Shown piece after piece: positions 42,729-53,442 of a DNA stretch of 64,000 nt; the stretch's first letter is position 1; every line of letters starts with the position of its first letter. This stretch comes from Ophioderma brevispina (Eukaryota; Echinodermata; Ophiuroidea; Amphilepidida; Ophiodermatidae). Below the pieces are notes generated by a model. It saw nothing but the letters and a program-made list of their open reading frames with translations, did not search any database and was not told where the DNA came from. The translations under genes and the position numbers were made by a program. The stretch covers positions 1 to 64,000 of the forward strand of contig JAMKCH010019789.1 in NCBI GenBank assembly GCA_023653785.1. The letters run 5' to 3'.

Positions 42729-44428
42729 GTCTATTATTGCATTAGTAATATTGTACTGTGTCTTACTTTGCAAGCAAATGTTTTGAAAATGTGTCTTATT
42801 TATGATTCAAGGACTGAAATCTTCAAGAAGTCGTCAATAGTAATTTAAATTTGAGGTTTTATCTACGAAATATACATGTCCATATATGTACTAAACCCAA
42901 CCTTGACAAGAATGGCAAAGCAACCAATGCAATCGTGAACATTTGTATTAGACTTTAATGGTAATCAATTTATTTTTTATAGACGATTATCTAGCAAGAC
43001 TAGCATGATGTTTTCATGTAACTTCAACAGATATTAAGCTGTAATGTTTGTTTTGAAGCACCCTGCATTTATCATAGGAAGGTTTGCATGTATGGCTTTA
43101 GTCGAATTACCCGGGAAATAAGGTAGGGCAACAATTGATCACTTAGTGCAGTATTCCATTTCAATTTTGAACAAACGTTTAATCCCATTTTCTCTGGTTA
43201 GAAATAGGTCGCAGACTGACTCAAGGGAAAACACCAAGCGGAATATCTTCTTTTAAGGAAGGCAACTTCATCAGAACCTTTCCTATAATTTTCATACAAT
43301 GTACTTACACTTCTATGCTAGAAATGTGCCACTTTGATGAACGAATTTTAAACGTAAAGGTCTCAAATTTCCATTGGTTTCAAATTTACACAAAAACATT
43401 TGCGTGTTCGAAGTAGCAGCTAACAGATAACCAACCAATGTATGTTGGGATTAGAGGGTTTGAATATTATCATTATAGACTACGCGCTCCGTAATAACTC
43501 AGCAAAAAAGGGAGCTTGAAAATTATGTCGAAGTGTTTTGGAATTGTGTTCATTTGAATTGAACGATTCCAGATTCACGCTTGTGGATGTTGGACCTTTT
43601 AAAGATTTCCCATTTAAAGTGGTACTTGATATTTTTCCATTTTAGTTTCCATATGTATTTGGAAAGTTCTTTTCCGTACTGCACATGTTTAAATTATTTC
43701 GTGTGATTGTTGAACTTGTCCTAGAACGTACCTTCTGAAAAAAACAATGTATTATTTGGGTTTATCATTATCTTATTTTACAGCTCTATACACTAATGCT
43801 TTAGTTAAGTAAAGAAAAAAAACAACCTCTGCCAAAACACGCAACTGCCGCAATCACTTAAAAATGCTTAGCTAAAACTATAGTGTATAAAGCAACTGTA
43901 AAATCGAATCATGATAAATCCAAATCATATATTGGTCTGACATAATTTTAAGGAAGTACCTACAACACTTACCTATCACGTATTTCTATAACCAAACTCA
44001 GAGAGATTGTCAAGACATATACATGTAAAATAATTTAGATTCATTTTAAGTGAAAATCTATGAAAAAAAATATTGAAAAAACTAAAATATTTGACAAATT
44101 TTACATACATGTACGCCAAATAAACATTTAAACATCCCAGCCTCAAAATGTATTGTATCAAATATTTGTGTGAAGCAAACAAAATTTCCCAACATCCTGC
44201 CAATCGGAAATATCACACATTGTACAATGTCCGAAATCTAGATTTTAAACCAGCCTTTTCACGATAAATCACACAACATTGTACTATTTCTGATAAATCT
44301 GAATTTAAAACAATGCTTTTTCACGATAACTCATCGGATCCCCTCGTACTAAATATTGCACAATGGGCAAATTATAACAGTTAATTTAGGTCACGTAGCG
44401 CGCCAGCAGTAGCCATCACAATGCCCAA
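42729..44428. other. No gene recognised
   Basis: AT-rich DNA with no supported feature. Confidence 0.5.
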
Positions 44429-44429
44429 T

Positions 44430-44983
44430 TTAAAGCAATATTAGCACATTTTTGAAGAGCGCCCCCAATTTTCAAAATTTGATATTTTTGCACAGCTATG
44501 TTGGTAGTTGTATAGAAAACTACACCTGCGAACGAGAATGCTCAAAAATGCGTATTTATCATAAAATGAGCGATTTTTGTAATTAGAATTGGGATCCTAG
44601 ATTGTACTTATCGGCAGGGCTGGAAATGCTAAGTTTATGTCCGTCCATGATGAAATAGTGCCACCTCGAGAAAATAACCTCTAACTTGATTTGCCTGAAC
44701 CAATAAAATAACTAATGGATGAGCGTAGACACGTACATGGCGCTATTTCCCGGCTATTTCACATTGGAAGGCCGTTTCTAGCAGCCGTTGAATTATTATC
44801 GGGATCCCGATAATAATTATTCTTATTACAAAATTCCTTCGTTTGTGAGACACAGACATTTTCGAGCTTAACCATTCACAGGTATGGTTTTCTAGCCAGT
44901 TACCAATGCAACCGTGTAAAAATCTCAATTTTTTTAACAATTGTGGGCGCTCTTCAAAAGAATGTGCTAATATTGCTTTAAAG
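44430..44983. mobile_element. Inverted-repeat element of about 0.55 kb
   Basis: TTTAAAGCAATATTAGCACA on the left pairs with GTGCTAATATTGCTTTAAA on the right. Then TTGAAGAGCGCCC pairs with GGGCGCTCTTCAA, and a further 150 bp per arm pairs imperfectly. Inside the right half lies an exact 28-bp palindrome at 44791-44818 around GGGATCCC. No ORF. It is probably a MITE; its borders may extend slightly outward. Confidence 0.78.
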
Positions 44984-45739
44984 CTCGCGTGCCACGCTTA
45001 GCATGTAAATTTTGCACATGAACTCGTGTGAAATTACGATGACGGTCAGTATCAAATATCCATTTCCTGGTAATTCTCACAATTCGTAATACAGTGCGCT
45101 CTCCAACGATTACTTCGGAGAGGGTATGCTTTCGTTGAGCTGTTTTCAACATAATAATCACACTACTTGCTTGTTAATCCAATGGAAGTTGGACGGCGAT
45201 GTAGACCCATGCGGTAAAAATTGGGACTGGCAAGGGTAACCGGTGGTGGCACACCATAATGCGAATTGCAAGAATTATACCTAACTTTAATGTTCAAACA
45301 ATCCAGCCCAATAACATCTCGTAATGCCGTTTGGATAAAATGAACTCAAAGCTATAATAACGCTAATTCCTGAAGATTGCCATCACATATTTGATCATTC
45401 GCTAGATATTTACATGAGAAGCTCGCAATCTTGGATCGCATTTTACGTCACTGACAAAATATCTCAGGTATTCAAAAACTGAATACCCCTAAAAAAGTTT
45501 ATGATGTGATAAATTTCTATGAATGATATTAAAGGGCTTTCCTTACTTATAATAAAATAAAAAAATATTTAAAAGTGCAGTTTACTTCTTTGCGGAGTTT
45601 GCGGTGGATGTCTCGTTTTGCCTTATGCATTATGTATATACAGCAATCATGGCAATAAGCCTATATGATTTGGTCCTTGAAATGGGATATAGGGAACAGT
45701 CAATAACAAAGCTTATAACCTATATAGCTTATAACCTAG
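44984..45739. other. No gene recognised
   Basis: No supported feature. Confidence 0.5.
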
Positions 45740-46125
45740 TGGCAAATTATGTTAATCAACAAGTTTGTTAGTATTGGTTCTTTTGTTGTAGAAGAATCAT
45801 ACCTAAACCCACGATATCTTATATTCAACGGGTCGTTTCATGTTTTAAGTTGGGGAAGCAGCACTTCTTTAAGAGGTAGGCAGCAATGTACAGTAATAAA
45901 TAGTGTGTTCTCAGATTACAATGAAATAATGTGTTAGTGTACCCTAAGGGTCCATACTCGGGCCATTACTCCTTTTATCTTTCATCAATAATTTGCCAAA
46001 TATCATATCCGAGTGCAAAATTTGTGCTGTATGCAAATTTTTCAAATGTTAAGGGATGCTCACAAACCTCACTGTCAATGCTTCGAAAGCAAAGACTATG
46101 CTTTTCACAACTCCATTCTTAATCT
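45740..46125 (+). pseudogene. LINE reverse transcriptase fragment (motif GVPQGSILGP region)
   Basis: Frame a reads SLRGRQQCTVINSVFSDYNE (45870-45930), like 'LxxRxQxVxIxxxxSxxxxIxxGVPQGSILGP'. Next, in other frames, VPKGPYSGH or, one base on, GSILGPLLL-type sequence (45940-45965), then INNLPNIISECK and FVLYANFS (46010-46050), where the active-site YADD should be, then NASKAKTMLFT (46080-46110). The order is that of RT blocks 4-6 of a CR1/jockey-type LINE. YADD is YANF here. Frameshifted and inactive; no other part of the element is visible. An A-rich stretch (46136-46300) follows. Confidence 0.72.
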
Positions 46126-46135
46126 TCAAACCAAC

Positions 46136-46300
46136 CAACCAAACAAACAAAATTAAAAAATATTTAAAAAAAATACAAAAAAAAACAACAACAACAAACA
46201 ATTAAATAAAAAAAAACAAAGAAAACATTTTAGAAAAAATAAGTAAACATTCAAAGTAAAATAATATAAATTAAAAAACAAAACAAAATAAAAACACTAT
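46136..46300. repeat. A-rich low-complexity stretch
   Basis: AACCAACCAAACAAACAAAA-type sequence with long A runs. It may be a degraded retroposon tail attached to the preceding RT fragment. Confidence 0.65.
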
Positions 46301-47556
46301 CAGACGGTATGGAACCTACTTGGTAACTGGATGTCTAGATTCATGGAATTATGTTAGTATGGGATAATAATAGGGATAAAATAAAAACAAATCGGAACAC
46401 TTCCGAGGTGACGCATTGGAGATTTTGCACAGGAATAGGTATCTCGCATGGACGTATTGAAGCTATGGATTTATGACCCACGTTGCATTGTGATTAGCAT
46501 TGAACTTTTCAAATGTGAGCAAATTAACAGCCTATTTCGCCCTATTTTACAACTTGACCCCAATGGCCTTTTGACCTATTGAAATATCAGACATTCCAGC
46601 AATGCTCCCAAGTTTTCACCTGCAACTGCAAAATAGATACCAACGAGAGATCGATCGGGCTAGGCCTCGTGTATTTGGCGGCTGCTACTTACTAGACGAT
46701 GATACTAGGCATCACTTAACTGCTTTATATCATGAGTACTCCTTAAGTTTTAAACTTCTAGTAAGTAAAAAAAGTAAAAGACGTTTATGGATCATTTAGT
46801 TACTCCCGACCAGTGTACTTTGCAGACAAAATCTATTTAGGGGTAAATCTGGTACACACAACCTCACTTAAATGCAGATGTGCAAAACCTTTCTTGAAGC
46901 AAATTGAAAAACAAATAACCCTAGTGCTAGCTAGTACTGTAATCAAAATGAAATTGCACATGAATATTTCTGGTATTTCTGGGTGTGTTCATGGTGTAAG
47001 ATATTCATGAGTTAGACTAGAGTAAAGACTCTTTTACGGAATAAAGCTGTACAATCCTTGCAATCCTTTGATCCTCTTATAGAAGATTTCATGCCAGGCT
47101 AATTACATGCAGTCTTACATGAAGGATGAATCTATTTCTGGAAGGGATCCGGGCATCTGGAAACTGTACTCTGGAGTCACTGATGACTGTACAAGGACAT
47201 CTCGTGTCATGGTATCTAAGTACCATGAAATCTCTCTGGTCAAGTGTAAACTGTGGTTGAGCATCCACCCCTTCTTCCATTACCGCATTCGAAGATCAAA
47301 GACCAATGAATATTATTCTTAAAGGAGTTCTTATTCCATGGTATCAGCTCCACTCAAGAGCTACAATGAGCATTGAAGAGTTTGGTTGGATATGCAATCC
47401 TTTTCTTGTCTATTTTAAACCTGAATACAAAAGGATGATGGTGCTCATCAAATACGTTAATCTACTGTAACCTTTAATATTTTTCTTTCATTTTGTTCTG
47501 ATCTAAAAATCAATCATCCTGAAGAGGACATCTCATTAATTGAAATGTTCAATTGA
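46301..47556. other. No gene recognised
   Basis: Open frames of about 65 codons on the plus strand (46602-46799, 46813-47010, 47107-47322) show no family motif. Confidence 0.45.
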
Positions 47557-47799
47557 AACTACTTAGTTATCCAGGTAGACAAGGATGTATTATTTATTTA
47601 TCTTTCCCTGGAGATGGCTAGCGGACGATAGTGTTGAAAAAAAACATGTGCGCTTGGGCGGATTCGAATCGGCGACCTTCGCATTACATGCACGACGCTC
47701 TTCCCGACTAAGCTATCAAAGCAGGGTTGGTAGAGGAGCGATAGATATCATCTATAGGTGTTAGGTTCGAAAGGTGTCCTTCGCTTTCCTAGCGGATAG
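47557..47799 (-). mobile_element. 243-bp repeat with internal tRNA-like sequence, copy 1
   Basis: The minus strand holds GATAGCTTAGTCGGGAAGAG (A-box/D-arm), an anticodon-like stem TCGTG/TGCGA, and CCGATTCGAATCCGCCCAAG (T-arm/B-box). About 85 bp precede the tRNA-like part and about 85 bp follow. The complete 243 bp recurs at 49372-49613 in the same orientation. The tRNA-like part is internal rather than at the 5' end, which is unusual for a SINE. Position 33 of the anticodon loop is A rather than the near-universal T, arguing against a working tRNA. Confidence 0.75.
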
Positions 47800-48370
47800 G
47801 CAATTCTTAACAGGCAAGCCAGACCTTATCAAAACTCCATTATTTTTCATAACGGTGTGTTTTGAATTCTTTATCTTACATTATTATACGTCGTGACAAG
47901 AACGAAACCCGATTTTATATAATTATTCAGTAAAATTGAGAATATATATTTTTTTAAATATCTTGAAGCAGCGTTACGTTTTTTCTTAATTAAAAACACC
48001 CAATGTGCTGTTATGTTCACTTGTGCAGGAGTCTAACACCAAGGTCTAGTCGATAATAGGTTTACTCTTCTGGAGAGATAATCTTATTGTCGAGGAAAGC
48101 CTGATCTGATTAAGAAATGGTCCCATCTGAAGATTATCCTATTGACTGGTTAATCCGTGTCTAATGGTTATTTAGTAGGCAGGTTTGGATATTTAAGTAG
48201 GTTCAGTTCAAATAACCCTTTCACACGTATATCTGACCCCGGATTCTGACACCACGAATTAAAGATCGTGATACAGAGTTATCCGCGGTGCACTACCGAA
48301 TGTTTGAAACGCAGGTTAGTGCTTAAGAAATTTTAGCTATGAAGATATCCTATCTTAGGCAATTCTTAAA

Positions 48371-48567
48371 TAGACCGTATTCAATATGACGTCAGCCACC
48401 AGACATGTTGGTGGACAAGATGCATACATTCCAGGACTACAATACATTAAGCTGTCAATCGATCCATGTTTAGCGATTGCACAGGGATCATTGACAGGTG
48501 AATGTATTGTAGTACTGGAATGCGTCTATCTTGTCCTCCAACATGGCTGGCTATTGAATACGGTCTA
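48371..48567. mobile_element. 197-bp inverted-repeat MITE
   Basis: TAGACCGTATTCAATA at the left is the exact reverse complement of TATTGAATACGGTCTA at the right. Inner arms GTTGGTGGACAAGAT / ATCTTGTCCTCCAAC and GACTACAATACATT / AATGTATTGTAGTACT pair too. There is a short loop around 48465. No ORF. Confidence 0.82.
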
Positions 48568-48739
48568 TAGGCTATGTCTTACGGCTATCACTAGCACTCA
48601 ATTGCGCATACCATAACAAAGGCAGAAATAACCTTCTCTTTTTAAACGTTTCTCCCTCAATTTTATTTTTAAATCCCGTATTCAGTGATCTGGCATTACG
48701 GGTAGCAATTGTTTAATTGTTACCATTTTAAAGTAAAAG

Positions 48740-49085
48740 CAACATGTTTAAATTGTCTTTTTGAAGATTCTATGACTTAGAATCACCATCTTGGCTGATC
48801 CGTTGTCGGTATACATGTATTAGCTAACCAGCAGATGGTAATCCGACAATCACAATAATCTTTTGTATTGAGTCACCTGTTCTTTCATCGTTGTTTATTT
48901 CAACAATAAAGGAGCAAAATGTTTCGATTGTCCCTTTAAAATATTGAAGGAGAAATTTGCATAACTTACAATCACTACTTTGGCTGAATCGTAATCGACA
49001 GATAAGCTAACAAGTAGATCAATCTGATGTTCACAATTAGCTTTTATATTGAGTTCTTTCACTATTGTTTATTTCTTTCATTTGT
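48740..49085. repeat. Two diverged tandem units, about 170-190 bp
   Basis: The order 'ACATGTTTAAATTGTC ... TTACAATCAC/TTAGAATCACC ... TTGGCTGA ... AGCTAAC ... ATTGAGT...TTCTTTCA..TTGTTTATTTC' occurs twice. Identity is moderate, so the duplication is old. Confidence 0.6.
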
Positions 49086-49117
49086 ACCACCTGAGGCCGA
49101 GGTGTTTCTATAATTTT

Positions 49118-49291
49118 CCTTTGTTCAATTGTCCTTTATTGTTTAACCATGAATATTCATCAGACCGTTATTTTTCTCCGGAGGTGTCCAGAGACCACTT
49201 TCGGAAAAAAATAACGGTGTGATGAATATTCATAGGTTTAAATAACGGTCTCTGACCGCTTTCGTAACTATAATGGACAGTTGAACCAAAG
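49118..49291. repeat. Nested inverted repeat of about 174 bp
   Basis: Outer pair CCTTTGTTCAATTGTCC and GGACAGTTGAACCAAAG. Inner pair AACCATGAATATTCATCA / CCGTTATTTTTC (49145-49175) with its complement at 49203-49239. Likely a MITE; no ORF. Confidence 0.7.
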
Positions 49292-49371
49292 AAGTACAAT
49301 GGATAATGACTAAAAGGAAAAGGGCTAGACGTACATATTTACATATACGATTTACATTTGATTTGAAATTT

Positions 49372-49613
49372 AACTACTTAGTTGTTCAGGTAGACAAGGA
49401 TGAATTATTTATTAATCATTCCCTGGAGATGGCTAGCGCACGATAGTGTTGAAAAACTCACGCGCGCTTGGCCGGATTCGAACCGGCGACCTTTGTATTA
49501 TATGCACGACGCTCTTACCGACTAAGCTATCAAGGCAGGGTTGGTAGAGGAGCGATAGATATCATCTACAGGTGTTAAGTTCGAAAGGTGTCCTTCGCTT
49601 TCCTAGCGGATAG
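49372..49613 (-). mobile_element. 242-bp repeat with internal tRNA-like sequence, copy 2
   Basis: Same structure as 47557-47799. The T-arm is better preserved here (GCCGGTTCGAATCCGGCC, a perfect 5-bp stem), the D-arm reads GCTTAGTCGGTAAGAGC, and the anticodon stem is weaker. Outside the shared 242 bp the flanks of the two copies differ, which defines the unit. Confidence 0.78.
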
Positions 49614-49639
49614 CATCTGAACTGTATATTTACAAAAAA

Positions 49640-49975
49640 ACGGGGACAACGTTTATACTGGGGTCAACATTTTAAAGTGATCAAATTCAGCTGGTTTTTA
49701 CACCAATGTGTTTGTCGGGTTCCAAGGATTAAAATAATGTATATTTTGCCTTTTCTATGGACAATGGTCCAAAAGCTATAAGGTGTTATTGTTCAGGGTC
49801 ATCCTGGGAAACAATTTTTATAGTGCTAAGATTTTGTTTAAACTGGTGGCAAAATAATGGTCTTATTAGGTGTATATTAACCCTCAGTATACATTTTCGT
49901 ACAATTTCATACTTTCCATTGTACATTTGTAGACCAAAATATGTTAAGGTTTACACAGTCTGATGCATACATATA
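49640..49975. mobile_element. Partial long foldback, copy 6
   Basis: Contains the family hallmark: GTTCAGGGTCATCCTGGGAA followed by AAGATTTTGTTTAAACTGG, preceded by 'acaatggtccaaaagctataa'. Only about 330 bp are recognisable and the opposite arm is not seen. Confidence 0.55.
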
Positions 49976-49987
49976 AGGAACTTTGCT

Positions 49988-50060
49988 AAGAATGGGACTC
50001 GAACCCACAACCTCTCTGTTAGTAGTAGAGCGCCCTAACCAAAAACACCATCAAAACCTG
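49988..50060 (-). mobile_element. tRNA-like SINE head remnant
   Basis: The minus strand reads GGTTAGGGCGCTCTACTACT (D-arm-like, A box) and GGTTGTGGGTTCGAGTCCC (T-arm, B box). Spacing is shortened and no acceptor pairing is obvious. Probably a SINE head. Confidence 0.5.
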
Positions 50061-50179
50061 AAGTGTTCAACCGCCTTACGACGTCACGTAGTTGCCGCCC
50101 TCACTCAGACGATCTCTTTTCTCTCGAATGTCATACGGAGAACTTCGAATGTGACAGGACAACTTAATTTAATTTTATA

Positions 50180-50960
50180 TACGTAAGAAATACGCCCGCT
50201 TTGTTATCAATTTCTTTCGCCTATACATTAATTCTATAACAAAAATCACTCAGATTCGTGTCAAATTACCAATTTTAAGGTATATAAAATTAAAGTTGTC
50301 TTCGAGTACAATATAATATTAGGATAATGTCGTCAAAGATATGTTGTTACCAAAATGATCTTTATTCTTTAATGAATGTCACTCCGTGGGGTATCATCAT
50401 CTTTCGAATGAAACTATACAGTATAGTTAAAATTGGACAAAAGTAAAATAATGGACTGATCGAGATTTTTTTCCCACAGATTTTCAAGTTGTAATTTATG
50501 TCTCTTGTGCAGTTTTTCTACTTCGTATGGCAAATCCATTTGTTATTTTTCCATTTTCATACAACGCTCCTATTTAAATCTTTGCCAACTCATAAAGCCC
50601 AAACCACTCAGCGGATTTCTATTGAATCTGTCAACTGAGTTAGTTGCTAGCCTAGTACAGGGCACTTTTAAATTTAAATGCCAATCAAAGCAATTGTAAA
50701 ATTGAAAAAGGAAAATTCTTTGATAGAAAATGGTTCTAAAAAGCATATTATTTTCATTTACTACTATACTACACTCTGGTCTGGCCTGCAACGATATCTA
50801 CTTTCCACATAAGCCTGAAAGTTAAGGGTATCGTCAGTCTCTGTTTGCCGGTCAAATTAAGACCAGCTCTAGAACTAATACCTTTATTCTCTATGTAGTT
50901 AAGGGTTAGGTCAATACTCGCGTGCCGTACTGCGTTTTACTGCATGCGGTATTACACGCT
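50180..50960. other. No gene recognised
   Basis: No supported feature. Confidence 0.5.
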
Positions 50961-50969
50961 GAAGCTAAC

Positions 50970-51100
50970 CCGTCCTATATGTCAAGTTAACCGCCCTACA
51001 TATCAACATATCAAGTTTACCCCCTACATATGGAGTTCACCCTCCTACATGTCGCGTTCATCGGTACATATGAAGTTCAACTCAACATATCAAGTTCACA
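50970..51100. repeat. Irregular short tandem repeat, unit about 18-22 bp
   Basis: Variants of CCCTACATATCAAGTTCA follow each other about six times (TATATGTCAAGTTAACC, CTACATATCAACATATCAAG, CTACATATGGAGTTCACC, ACATATGAAGTTCA, CATATCAAGTTCAC). Confidence 0.65.
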
Positions 51101-53398
51101 TTATCCATACCTCCCATACCTCAATTTCTATACTTATTAATAATTATTATAGATCCTTTTATTCTCTGATTCACTTCTTTCAATCTATTATATATTTTCA
51201 CACATGTTTCCTTTTTGAGTCAGAAAACAATTTCGGGATAAAACTTTTGAACACTTTTCACTCCATTTTCACATTTCATAATTTATAATATATTTGTTTC
51301 ACTCTTCACCTCAGTTAATTACTTTTTCACACATATTTTCCGCCTAAAGCTTTGGAATGTCATAATTTTCTTATAAGCTGATTTTAAGGCTGGTTCACTT
51401 AGGATCGGAAGTTTCCGTAACCCATCTGACACACTTTTTTTCTGACACACTTATGAATTCGGAAACGTTAACGGAATAAACATGTACTTTATTCCGTTAG
51501 AGTAGTGATATACTATATTAGATTTCAAAATAAGTGAGACCTCGTTAAAAGTTTTATGTCTCTCCATTCACCATGAGAGGTAAGAGGAACTATTTTAATG
51601 GTCTCAGGTAAAATGTGTATGATACTCATACAATGTATAGTAATGTAGCTAGTAAATAAATGTTGACTTAAAATACATTGTTTCACATCTAAGATAGCTT
51701 GGATATTTCAATTGAAGTATCAGATGAAAACACTAGCAAATATTTCTTAAACGTTGCACATTTGCCACTGCAAAATAACATTCCTTATCACAGCATCTGA
51801 GAAATAATGCATTCTTATATCAATGCACACATAACACAATCAAGTTTTTATTTGCCCATCAAAATGGGCTAAACTTGTATTAAGAGATTAGCACAAAGCG
51901 GATTTGACATCCCGGCCAACCATGACATAAGTCCTTCTATCATTAACAGACCATTGTAGAACTGAATGCATCAGTTTCCAGTAAGCCGATTCTGTAAAGT
52001 AAATTTATACCATGGACACAATATGTTTTGTAATGGCAACAATGGCCTAGTCTCCACATGGCCGGGATTGCCCCCCATATCAATATCACCCCTATGGAAA
52101 TATGCATGAAGTCTCACTTAATTTGAAATCTACTATAGTATGTAAGGCGGTTTATGTTACATTAAGTGCCATTGTTTTGAAAAATGAAAGATCTACAAAA
52201 TTTTATCCTATACAATTTTCTTATTTTGAAAAGAAAACTGATATAAATTTACTTTGCAGATGCTTTTTAATGTGTGGAGAGGGCATATAAAGATATGGGG
52301 TCATCCACGCAGTGGCGGCCAAGCAAACCCAAATTCAGACGCCGCCATTGATTTAAAACGTCATTTCTTCACGAGTATAGTAAAGATTTTTATATGCCAT
52401 CCAGCCATATCTTTTTATCTACAAACCGGGATTGGAGAATCAACGCTACTCTAAGGGTTTTTTTGACTTTTTAAACGACGAGACGAAATCGTGTATGAGC
52501 CATGAGAACACCCATGACGGCCACATTAATCTGTATTGCTGAAATTTTATTCATTGGGGATATGCTATATTGAATGAGGCTTTGCCAACATCGTCTTAGG
52601 TGATCGCACGTTAAATTTAACTGATTATTTTGTGGGTTACAATTTATATAGTCTGCACTCAGTAAAATAGCTCCATTTCCTTCTGGACGTTGATTTGCTT
52701 CGCTGAACGTTGTGCTTTTTTAATTTGAATCCGTGGACAGACCTCAAATGACTACCTTGATTTAAAAGATTTCATATCGACCGATACTACATGCCTAATT
52801 ATGAAATTGATCTTTGCGGAAACATAAGCTATAAACTAAGGCTTTTGTTTGACACCACTTAATGTGGAATATATATTGTATAAAGATGCCAACGGCGGGC
52901 AGTATCAGCAAGCACTTACTTTTGACTCACTATGTAACTTTTGTATGCCTATTGTTTGCATTATCGGAAGTAACTCACTCTCGCATACATATTACATGAC
53001 ATTCAAAGACAGCATTTATCCACAAGTCATATTGCACAGCGGAATCAACTGTTTACGAGTCCACAAGAATGCAAGTATCCATAAGTCAAGTGAGTGAAAA
53101 AGTGTCGTGCTACTAGCGATCCCACCCTGATGTATTTAACTGTAACCCGTGGAACACAAGGGCTTGCAACGGCATAGCAGTGGGCACGCAACACATATGG
53201 CGTGAGAGATGATTTCTCAAGCTACACATCCATACTGAGAGATGGTACCTTAGTTTTCGACAATTACAACGCTGTGCATTATACACTTTTCATCCATCAA
53301 GCACGCTATGCTAATTTGAATACCCACTAGACAAAAATATTATCGAAGGCTGACAATATGCGTGGATTTCATGAAAACTAAAATATGCATCACAAATG
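51101..53398. other. No gene recognised; small hairpin at 51469-51499
   Basis: TAACGGAATAAA and TTTATTCCGTTA form a perfect 12-bp stem with a 7-base loop. Otherwise no supported feature. Confidence 0.5.
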
Positions 53399-53442
53399 AT
53401 ATATATTATATATATATTATATATATATATATATATATTAAT
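53399..53442. repeat. TA microsatellite
   Basis: Nearly pure TA/ATAT run of about 40 bp. Confidence 0.9.

Noticed and set aside
47640..47730. Possible functional tRNA gene (also 49460-49545 and 55680-55745, minus strand)
   Set aside because: Each is embedded in a longer repeat, the anticodon loops lack the usual T33 or the acceptor stems do not close, and one is present twice within a 242-bp unit.
48371..48616. Open frame of 76 codons over the 48.4-kb palindrome
   Set aside because: The frame lies in a perfect-ended inverted repeat and reads the same DNA forward and back; it is a by-product of the MITE.
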